DNA of 19,828 nucleotides. It comes from Lachnospiraceae bacterium. Its GTDB lineage: Bacteria; Bacillota; Clostridia; Lachnospirales; Lachnospiraceae. The position numbers and the translations under genes are program-made. The DNA lies in assembly GCA_014804385.1 (NCBI GenBank), contig JAAUZW010000003.1, positions 4,313 through 24,140 of the forward strand, in the 5' to 3' direction. The notes below the pieces were generated by a model. It made no database searches, was not told the DNA's origin, and saw only the letters and a list, made by a program, of their open reading frames with translations. Positions 14,362-19,828 of this stretch are shown one piece after another; positions within the stretch are counted from its first letter, which is position 1, and each line of letters starts with the position of its first letter.

Positions 14362-15822
14362 TTACGATTCCGCCGCGGTTTTTCCGTTCATCATTACCGT
14401 AAGGCTGAATCTTTTCCTGCCGTCTGCCTCATTGATCACTATGTCAATATCGCCCATATACTTCCTAGCGCATCTCTGGATATTAGATAATCCAAGGCCA
14501 TGCAGCTTCCCGTTTCCCTTGCTGCTGACTGGCAGACCGCTTCTCTGCTCTATTATAACTTCCTCTGAAAAATCATTCTCAACCTCTATAAAAAACAGAC
14601 TGCCTTTTACATAGGAATGTAACTTTATCTGCTTTTCTACTTCTGTATTGCAGTTTGTCGTCCTGCTGCACGCTTCGATGGCATTTTCCAGTGCATTGTT
14701 CAGGATAACGGCAATATCATAAACATCGATCATTAACTTGTGGGGATAGGCAAAATCAACCTGAAACCGGATCTGTTTCTTCTCTGCTTCCTGCCCTTTC
14801 TGGTGGATGATAATATCCGTGATCGGGTTCCCCGTCTGATAGGTAAAATCTAATCTGCTGACTGTTTCCTCCATCTTACCGATGTAGCTTTCCAGTTCTT
14901 CATTCACGGAACCTGCCGCATTTTTGACAAGCAGAGTGACATTAGCCATATGACTCCTCATATCGTGTCGGAGTCCTCGCATATCCGTATAGATATCCTG
15001 TATTTCCACAATCTCTTTCTGCATCTGCCGCACCTGATTTTCCAGCATGGCACATTTCCCCGTTTCCTCGTTGTACTGTACCAGTTTCTGGAACAATACG
15101 ACACTTGCGATAATAGTAGAAAGCAGCAGAGCACAGATGACAGGTATCCAGAATTTTGTTGCCGGAACCGTATCATAAATGATTACCGCCATTCCATTTT
15201 CAACCGATAGGATCATCATCTTTATTAACACCGTAATGCACAATGCTGCAACACAAGGTAAAATCAGAAAGACATTTTCCTGTTTCTGCAGCGGATAGTC
15301 TCTTTTCACAAATTTTTTGCTGATCAAGTGCAGATATCCATACAACAGCAGTGCATACAAGAGCGCCCATAAGGCTACGAAAATAAGATTAGATATTTTG
15401 GTCCAGACCAGCGCTTTTTCTATTGTATTTATAATTCCTCCCGCTAATAAATAACCAAAAATCTCATCATATAATCCGTCAAATACCATTTCAAATACAT
15501 GAACCATATATTTTACAGTCTCTTTCCCTGCCATAAAGCTAAAAGCAACAAAAAACTGTTTTTGTATATCTTTTTGAAAGAAAACGAACTGCATAATCAA
15601 CAGAATGCAAAAATCTAAGATCATCGCCACAACTCTATCACTCGGAAATCTGCCGCTTAATATTTCAAATACTACAACCTGGATAAAAAACCAGGCAGCA
15701 CCCCAGGCTGCCAGAACCATCCTTTTGCTATATTTCCCTTTCAGAAAATCCATTGCATAAAAACCGCTTAATATACTATCAATCAAATAGATAAAAACTG
15801 AAAGCAGCCGCATTTCAGACAT
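14362..15822 (-). CDS. AgrC-like GHKL sensor histidine kinase
   Basis: 486 residues from ATG at 15822, with GGAGG 8 nt upstream inside the regulator gene (8-bp overlap). A TTG at 15828 is less well placed. About six hydrophobic segments occupy residues 5-250, the polytopic sensor of AgrC/ComD-type kinases. A helical linker follows, then the phospho-acceptor in RGLRHDMRSH (H286). The GHKL ATPase has its N-box in ILNNALENAIEAC (about 373-385) and a GLGLSNIQRCARKY glycine motif near residue 450. It should autophosphorylate and pass phosphate to the upstream-encoded LytTR regulator. Kinases of this type usually sense peptides, but no AgrB peptidase or AgrD-like peptide gene is visible nearby. Stop is 14 bp before the operator of the 14212 operon. 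Confidence 0.94.
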   Translation of the reverse strand: MSEMRLLSVFIYLIDSILSGFYAMDFLKGKYSKRMVLAAWGAAWFFIQVVVFEILSGRFPSDRVVAMILDFCILLIMQFVFFQKDIQKQFFVAFSFMAGKETVKYMVHVFEMVFDGLYDEIFGYLLAGGIINTIEKALVWTKISNLIFVALWALLYALLLYGYLHLISKKFVKRDYPLQKQENVFLILPCVAALCITVLIKMMILSVENGMAVIIYDTVPATKFWIPVICALLLSTIIASVVLFQKLVQYNEETGKCAMLENQVRQMQKEIVEIQDIYTDMRGLRHDMRSHMANVTLLVKNAAGSVNEELESYIGKMEETVSRLDFTYQTGNPITDIIIHQKGQEAEKKQIRFQVDFAYPHKLMIDVYDIAVILNNALENAIEACSRTTNCNTEVEKQIKLHSYVKGSLFFIEVENDFSEEVIIEQRSGLPVSSKGNGKLHGLGLSNIQRCARKYMGDIDIVINEADGRKRFSLTVMMNGKTAAES

Positions 15823-16537
15823 TGACAATTCCTCCGTCTTTTACATAGCGCATATAAGCTTTGATGAAATCAGGATATTTCGTCCTTGCAAGGAGAAGAT
15901 TATCCCCATTTGCGACCTGTATGCAATTCGCACTGTAAGCAGTAATTTTTTCCATGTTAACAAGATAACATCTGTGACATCGGTAAAAGGAGCTGCCTAA
16001 CCTGTTTTCCAGTTCTTCCATTTTGCCATAAACTTCCAGTGTTCTATCCGCTGTGTGGAAAATAACCTTTTTATTGCCGCTTTCTATGTAGTAAATATCT
16101 CTCAGCCATATTTTCTGCTGTGCGCCGGAACTTTTTACCATAATCTGTTTTTTATTCTGTTCATCAAAGACGGATGCTTCTTTCCGCGCCCGGCTGAAAA
16201 CCTCTGAAAATTTTTCTGCATCAATGGGTTTTATCAGATAATGGAAAGCGTTTACATCAAACGCCGTCTCCATATATTCCCGATATCCCGTCACAAAAAT
16301 AAGAATGCTCCTTTGTGCGAGACATTCTTCCTTCTCCCTGATATGCCTTGCTACATCCATACCGGATATTTCTCCCATTTCAATATCAAGGAAGGAAATA
16401 TCAAAATCCTCTCCTGCATTTATCATTTCCTCACCTGACTGGTATGCCACAACATCCTCTTCCGGCGCCTGTTCTTTTATCAGCCGGGAAATTTCTTCCC
16501 GGATTGCCCTGTCATCATCACAAACTGCGATCCTCAT
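15815..16537 (-). CDS. AgrA-like LytTR response regulator
   Basis: 240 residues; ATG at 16537 with GAAAGGG about 10 nt upstream. Receiver domain about 1-120: acidic D7-D9, phospho-acceptor D51 in SFLDIEMG, lysine K103 in LIKPID. LytTR domain about 132-232: QIMVKSSGAQQKIW, IYYIESGNKKVIF, YRCHRCYLVNM, final YPDFIKAYMRYV. It overlaps the kinase gene by 8 bp, so they are translationally coupled partners. Two matching operators, one before this gene and one before 14212, indicate autoregulation plus activation of the 14212 operon. It is a paralogue of the 7113-7862 product, but the operator near that gene has a different sequence, so the two probably have distinct specificities. Confidence 0.95.
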   Translation of the reverse strand: MRIAVCDDDRAIREEISRLIKEQAPEEDVVAYQSGEEMINAGEDFDISFLDIEMGEISGMDVARHIREKEECLAQRSILIFVTGYREYMETAFDVNAFHYLIKPIDAEKFSEVFSRARKEASVFDEQNKKQIMVKSSGAQQKIWLRDIYYIESGNKKVIFHTADRTLEVYGKMEELENRLGSSFYRCHRCYLVNMEKITAYSANCIQVANGDNLLLARTKYPDFIKAYMRYVKDGGIVNV

Positions 16538-16576
16538 ATATCTTTTTCCCTTTCACAACATACATACCTATTTTTC

Positions 16577-16644
16577 AATATATCGACATAAATGCTTTAT
16601 CAGCTAATTTCATGGCGCGAAATGTTCCATTTTGGGCGTAAAAT
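16577..16644 (-). promoter_or_regulatory. LytTR operator and -10 box upstream of the regulator-kinase operon
   Basis: Minus strand: ATTTTACGC (16644-16636), spacer CCAAAATGGAAC, ATTTCGCGC (16623-16615), then exactly 32 bp to TATATT (16582-16577), with no -35 hexamer. The ATG of the regulator is about 40 bp further. The half-site, spacer and geometry match 14281-14348, so the phosphorylated regulator probably drives its own operon. Confidence 0.78.
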
Positions 16645-16689
16645 ATGATGTACGTCCATAGAGGAACTCAAAACCTTGCTAGTACAGAC

Positions 16690-16824
16690 CTTCGTAGATT
16701 TTGCTGGGCATACGAAATGATGCATAAGCACTGGCACACTGTAAAAGAACCGCCGCTTTACGATTTTTTAATCATCAAAGCGGCAGCTCTCTTCTACAGT
16801 TCTTTTACTTATGCTTTTTATAGC
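16690..16824 (-). ncRNA. Candidate structured RNA or long leader
   Basis: Starting from the predicted promoter at 16830-16857, the minus strand can fold into nested helices. GCATAAG (16814-16808) pairs with CTTATGC (16728-16722); GTAAAAGAAC (16808-16799) pairs with GTTCTTTTAC (16750-16741); GCCGCTTT (16784-16777) pairs with AAAGCGGC (16759-16752). A second hairpin TTCGTA/TACGAA (16716-16711 with 16696-16691) follows. This is far more pairing than expected in random intergenic DNA. It could be a small RNA, a structured leader of the regulator operon (about 285 nt from the start), or the remains of a transposon-like palindrome. No known riboswitch class is recognised. The 5' and 3' ends given are estimates. 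Confidence 0.45.
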
Positions 16825-16829
16825 CATAT

Positions 16830-16857
16830 ATTATAGCACAATTATGGCACAGTTCAA
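16830..16857 (-). promoter_or_regulatory. Sigma-A-like promoter in the 16538-16881 gap
   Basis: Minus strand TTGAAC (16857-16852), 16-bp spacer, TATAAT (16835-16830), located 25 bp past the stop of the AAA/DUF4143 gene. There is no gene start until 16537, so it would transcribe the foldable sequence at 16690-16824 first. Confidence 0.6.
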
Positions 16858-16881
16858 AAACACTTACAGATGATCCCAGCG

Positions 16882-18111
16882 TTATTGAAGTAACCAGTCA
16901 ATCAAGTATACTGATTTAATTCCCTCATAAGACTTTATATAACTCCTGTCCATTGATAAAACCATTTTTTCATAATTATCAGGTATCATTCTAAGCGGAC
17001 GAAGTTCTCTTTCCCTCGCTTCTTCTGACTGCATACTTTCTGTTACCTGTATATACATTTTATCATCCGGTTTCTCGGCTACAAAGTCTACCTCCGTATC
17101 TCCCACTTTGCCGATATACACCCGATAATCCCTTCTAAGTAGTTCTAAAAAAACGATATTTTCCAGAATATGCCCCCTATCTCCATCCCGATATCCAAGA
17201 AGCATATTGCGAAAGCCCATATCTATGATGTAATTCTTCCCGAGGGTTTTTAACAACTGTTTGCCTTTTACATCATACCTGCCTACCGAATAAAATACAA
17301 AAGCACTGCGTAACATAGCTATATATTTATCTACTGTTTTTCCGGCTACGTGTTTTCCTTTCGTCTTTTGAATATCTCCTTCATCAGCCAATACGTTTCC
17401 TATATTATTCGGGGATGTAATACTTCCAATATTGGAACACAAAAACATCACAATTTTTTGCAGCATATTCTGGTCCGCCGAATCATTACGCTGTAAAATA
17501 TCACGCAGCACTACCGTAGAGTATATACCCTCTAATGCTTGATTACTCCGTGCCTCGTTAAACTGATACTCTCTCAGTATTGGCATTCCACCAAACTGCA
17601 GATATTTTTGAAATTTCTCTTCCAATGTTACAGCAGCATCAAACTCATAAAAATCCAAAAACTCCTTAAAGGAAAGTGGTAATATCTTTATTTCTATATA
17701 TCTTCCTGATAAGATCGTCGAAAATTCTGTCGAAAGAAGATAAGCATTTGAACCTGTTATATAGATATCCACATCGAAATCCAACCGAAACGACTCGATC
17801 GCTTTTTCCCAATGTTCCACCATTTGCAATTCATCAAATATCAGATAATTTCTTTCATTCTCTACGATATGTTCACTGACATAATCATAAAAGGACAGGT
17901 AATCAGTCAGATTTCTATATTTCAAGGATTCCAAATTCATATGAACAATGTTATCTTCGGATACACCGTCGTCAACCAAATACTGATGAAACAAATCAAG
18001 AATGGATGATTTTCCACACCTGCGGATACCAGTAACCACCTTAACCAAATCTACATCTTTATTTTGTATCAGTTGTTCCAAATAGGACGGACGATTTATA
18101 AGCATATTCAT
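16882..18111 (-). CDS. AAA-family ATPase with DUF4143 C-terminal domain
   Basis: 409 residues; ATG at 18111 with AGGAGG 6 nt upstream. The N-terminal AAA_14-type domain has Walker A GIRRCGKSS (28-36), Walker B YLIFDE (89-94) and a sensor-like ITGSN (118-122). The C-terminal DUF4143 part carries a restriction-endonuclease-like pattern: GDTEVDFVAEK followed by MYIQVTES, similar to the D-(D/E)-x-K fold with Gln in place of Lys. Such proteins are very common in anaerobes, usually as single genes, and their cellular role is not established. It has its own promoter (18139-18166) and no partner gene, so it probably has nothing to do with the neighbouring two-component system. Confidence 0.92.
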   Translation of the reverse strand: MNMLINRPSYLEQLIQNKDVDLVKVVTGIRRCGKSSILDLFHQYLVDDGVSEDNIVHMNLESLKYRNLTDYLSFYDYVSEHIVENERNYLIFDELQMVEHWEKAIESFRLDFDVDIYITGSNAYLLSTEFSTILSGRYIEIKILPLSFKEFLDFYEFDAAVTLEEKFQKYLQFGGMPILREYQFNEARSNQALEGIYSTVVLRDILQRNDSADQNMLQKIVMFLCSNIGSITSPNNIGNVLADEGDIQKTKGKHVAGKTVDKYIAMLRSAFVFYSVGRYDVKGKQLLKTLGKNYIIDMGFRNMLLGYRDGDRGHILENIVFLELLRRDYRVYIGKVGDTEVDFVAEKPDDKMYIQVTESMQSEEARERELRPLRMIPDNYEKMVLSMDRSYIKSYEGIKSVYLIDWLLQ

Positions 18112-18138
18112 GCAGCACCTCCTTGCTTTCTTGCCTCT

Positions 18139-18166
18139 ATTTTATCGCTAGTCCCATAATTGTCAA
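18139..18166 (-). promoter_or_regulatory. Sigma-A promoter of the AAA/DUF4143 gene
   Basis: Minus strand TTGACA (18166-18161), 16-bp spacer, TAAAAT (18144-18139), 28 bp upstream of the ATG at 18111. Confidence 0.75.
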
Positions 18167-18181
18167 TAGTTTTCGACTTTC

Positions 18182-18219
18182 AAGTCTTAAATCATTCGTA
18201 AATCTACAATTTTAGACTT
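18182..18219. repeat. Imperfect inverted repeat with 11-bp arms
   Basis: Plus strand AAGTCTTAAAT (18182-18192) faces ATTTTAGACTT (18209-18219), 10 of 11 positions pairing, with a 16-nt centre. It lies between the radical SAM gene and the promoter of the AAA gene. There is no T-run, so it is a weak terminator at best; an operator is also possible. Confidence 0.4.
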
Positions 18220-18235
18220 TTATGTATAATATTTT

Positions 18236-19117
18236 TCATCCTAGTGATTTCAGCTTTCTGCGGTATTCCGCCATTTCCTCCTCGCTTACCGTGTCCATGA
18301 CATGCTGCAACTCACTGACAACGGAATTCCTCTCCTTCGGCAGATAGGCAGTGACCGGGTAAAAATTTGAACTGGAATTGGCAAATAGATGCGTCCGTAT
18401 CTGTAAATTCTGAATGAACACCTGCAACTCCCGCAGGCGCTCCTTCTCCCCGGCGGGGACAAACCCGCCCTCCTGCTCCATGCGGTACAGCTCCGTGTCC
18501 GGGAACAGTGTAAGGGAATCCACCGAGATAAAATAAGGGTTTAACCGGCTGAACAGCTTTGCGCTGTTCACCGCGTTATGGTATCCTCCACCCTTCCCCG
18601 CAAGCCCAGTCATGTAGACAAAATAATATTCTATCCCTGCCTCGTCCAGTTTCCGGCACTGTTCCAGAATGTCAGCCGCCGTGTATCCCTTGCCCGCCAA
18701 TGCAAGTGTGTCATCGTCCCCGCTCTCCGTCCCGATGCTCAAACCGTTTATCCCCATTGCCCGGAGCTTCTTAAGCTGCCACACTTCCTTGTCCATAATA
18801 TCCCTTATGCTCGCGAACATCGCTATCGTCTGGCACTTGATGAGGTAATCCCGCACCGTGAGCGCGCGGAGTTTCAGGTTCTCATAGCTCATGGCGAAAG
18901 GGTTCGCCCCCGTCCAGAAGATGCGCCTTGCATAGGGCTGGTAGCTTTTGATCTCCTCCAAATCTTCCTCGAACTCCTCCATCGGGGACATACGGAAACA
19001 TTCACCTTTATAAAGACTGCAGAAACGGCATTTTTGATAGGTACAGCCGGAGGTCGCTTGGATGATGACGGAATGCGCCTCGTAAGGCGGCCTCCATGTT
19101 CTTCCCGTAAAATGCAA
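18236..19117 (-). CDS. Radical SAM protein, function unknown
   Basis: 293 residues from TTG at 19117, with AGGTGA 6 nt upstream. The iron-sulfur cluster motif is SGCTYQKCRFCSLY with C25, C30 and C33, a Cx4Cx2C spacing. Further radical SAM landmarks are FWTGANPFAM (about 68-77, beta2 region), INGLSIGTESGDD (glycine/glutamate SAM-binding strand) and YYFVYMTGLAGKGG. The C-terminal region (FANSSSNFYPVTAYLPKERN) is conserved in a group of small anaerobe proteins whose substrate is unknown. It is transcribed divergently from the HxlR-type regulator at 19297-19662, which probably controls it. Local GC appears higher than in the small-protein cluster. Confidence 0.9.
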   Translation of the reverse strand: MHFTGRTWRPPYEAHSVIIQATSGCTYQKCRFCSLYKGECFRMSPMEEFEEDLEEIKSYQPYARRIFWTGANPFAMSYENLKLRALTVRDYLIKCQTIAMFASIRDIMDKEVWQLKKLRAMGINGLSIGTESGDDDTLALAGKGYTAADILEQCRKLDEAGIEYYFVYMTGLAGKGGGYHNAVNSAKLFSRLNPYFISVDSLTLFPDTELYRMEQEGGFVPAGEKERLRELQVFIQNLQIRTHLFANSSSNFYPVTAYLPKERNSVVSELQHVMDTVSEEEMAEYRRKLKSLG

Positions 19118-19203
19118 CTGGAATCACCTACCCTTAGATATCCTCTTTTGCACTAAGTTACATCCAAAGCTCCACAGATTCAAGTACTGTCTTTTTTTAG
19201 TAG

Positions 19204-19223
19204 TAGTATCTTTTTTCGTACTA
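19204..19223. promoter_or_regulatory. Possible HxlR operator in the divergent intergenic region
   Basis: TAGTA (19204-19208), 10 bp, TACTA (19219-19223): a short inverted repeat in an AT-rich stretch between the two divergent genes. HxlR-family regulators such as YodB are known to bind TACT/AGTA-type dyads. It lies just upstream of the regulator's own promoter. Confidence 0.4.
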
Positions 19224-19244
19224 TCTATCTAAAATAGCCGTATC

Positions 19245-19273
19245 TTGATTTTGCTCAGCCGCCGGAATATACT
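19245..19273 (+). promoter_or_regulatory. Promoter of the HxlR-type regulator
   Basis: TTGATT (19245-19250), 17-bp spacer, TATACT (19268-19273), ending 23 bp before the ATG at 19297. Confidence 0.65.
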
Positions 19274-19296
19274 GATGGGGAAAGAGGTACAACGAA

Positions 19297-19662
19297 ATGG
19301 CTGAAAACAAGTTTAACAAGGAAGAAACGATTGCCCGCTGCGTTCCTATGAGCAAACTCCAGTCCGTGATCGGAGGCAAATGGAAAATACTGATCTTATG
19401 GTATGTGTTCTTTTACAAAGTCCAACGGTTCGGGGAACTGCTACGCCGCCTTGACGGGATCACGCAGTCCACGCTGACAAAGCAGCTCCGGGAACTGGAA
19501 AGCGACGGGTTCCTCCACCGAGAGATTTACAAGGAAATCCCACCGAAAGTGGAATACATACTTACCGAGTTTGGGGAGAGCTTCATCCCTGTTTTGCAGA
19601 CGATGATGACATGGAGCGAAACATACCTCTGCCCGGATTACCAGAATCCCTATGAGAAATAG
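19297..19662 (+). CDS. HxlR-family winged-helix transcriptional regulator
   Basis: 121 residues; ATG at 19297 with AGAGG about 9 nt upstream. The whole protein is one HxlR winged helix: RCVPMSKLQSVIGGKWKILIL (helix 1 and the GGKW signature), RFGELLRRLDGITQSTLTKQLRELESDGFLHR (recognition helices), PPKVEYILTEFG (wing). C15 occupies the N-terminal cysteine position used for thiol or quinone sensing in YodB/HypR-type members, so redox or electrophile sensing is possible but not shown. It is the only plus-strand gene in the window and is divergent from the radical SAM gene. A strong hairpin follows at 19737-19779. Confidence 0.95.
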   Translation: MAENKFNKEETIARCVPMSKLQSVIGGKWKILILWYVFFYKVQRFGELLRRLDGITQSTLTKQLRELESDGFLHREIYKEIPPKVEYILTEFGESFIPVLQTMMTWSETYLCPDYQNPYEK

Positions 19663-19736
19663 TGCATAGGACTGGTTTATTATGCAGATTCATCATACTA
19701 CCCTTCCAAGTAATTTCCAGCCTGCCTGTGGAAATG

Positions 19737-19779
19737 ACAGACCGCCGCAGATGGTGGTGAGCCATCTGCGGCGGTCTGT
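19737..19779. terminator. Perfect 18-bp hairpin downstream of the HxlR gene
   Basis: ACAGACCGCCGCAGATGG (19737-19754), 7-nt loop, and its exact complement at 19762-19779. It starts 75 bp past the HxlR stop. The stem is GC-rich and perfect, but only CATATCCTTT follows on the plus strand, so the T-run is poor. It may be a terminator (either direction) or another kind of palindrome. Confidence 0.55.
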
Positions 19780-19828
19780 GCATATCCTTTGAAATTATTG
19801 TTATGCTTTTATGAAATGAAAATCGCAA

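Noticed and set aside
16645..16836. Short plus-strand frame in the 344-bp gap
   Set aside because: It coincides with the inverted repeats, which explain the sequence better; there is no convincing ribosome binding site.
19583..19828. Minus-strand frame at the right edge
   Set aside because: It overlaps the end of the HxlR gene and the 18-bp hairpin; no ribosome binding site and no recognisable product.
1..19828. CRISPR arrays, tRNA or rRNA genes, insertion sequences
   Set aside because: No regularly spaced repeat array, no tRNA cloverleaf with a TTCRANY loop, and no transposase or integrase was seen on either strand.

Overview
The window looks like chromosome from a Gram-positive anaerobe of the Clostridia, most likely a Lachnospiraceae-type gut bacterium. 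This is inferred from AGGAGG ribosome binding sites before nearly every gene, moderate-to-low GC, tightly packed co-directional genes, LytTR regulators, and small protein families that I associate with that group. No 16S rRNA or marker gene is present to settle it. All genes except the last are on the minus strand, so transcription runs from high to low coordinates.

Two related regions dominate. Region A (1-7862) is headed by an orphan LytTR response regulator (7113-7862). It is followed by a 219-residue FlgL/FliD-like mini-protein, an uncharacterised protein, and then a run of six further genes, the last cut by the window edge, behind an ECF-sigma-like promoter at 5663-5688. Two of these six are large paralogues with a PPC-like beta domain but no Sec signal. 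Region B (10143-16537) is headed by an AgrA/AgrC-like LytTR regulator and GHKL histidine kinase. Then come a two-gene operon (14212 to 12562) ending in a terminator, and a three-gene operon (12389 to 10143) behind a second copy of the ECF-like promoter (12462-12487).

The small proteins of both regions have no recognisable enzymatic function. Many start with a short related segment (M-x-I-x-x-V/L-G type) joined to otherwise different bodies, and several share modules between the regions. The regulatory DNA is unusually readable. Two 30-bp operators (9-bp direct repeats spaced by 12 bp) lie exactly 32 bp upstream of the -10 boxes of the regulator operon and the 14212 operon. A different 9-12-9 repeat lies before the orphan regulator. 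My working hypothesis is a two-component and ECF-controlled set of small exported proteins, possibly using a flagellar-type export route. Export is inference only.

Between A and B sits an unrelated block (8029-10093): a CAT-family acetyltransferase with a near-perfect sigma-A promoter, a FadR-type GntR regulator with its terminator, and a RelB/DinJ-YafQ toxin-antitoxin pair. To the right of B are a 344-bp gene-free stretch with a promoter and a strongly foldable sequence (candidate ncRNA or long leader), an AAA/DUF4143 ATPase, a radical SAM protein, and a divergent HxlR regulator (plus strand). A perfect 18-bp-arm hairpin follows the HxlR gene.
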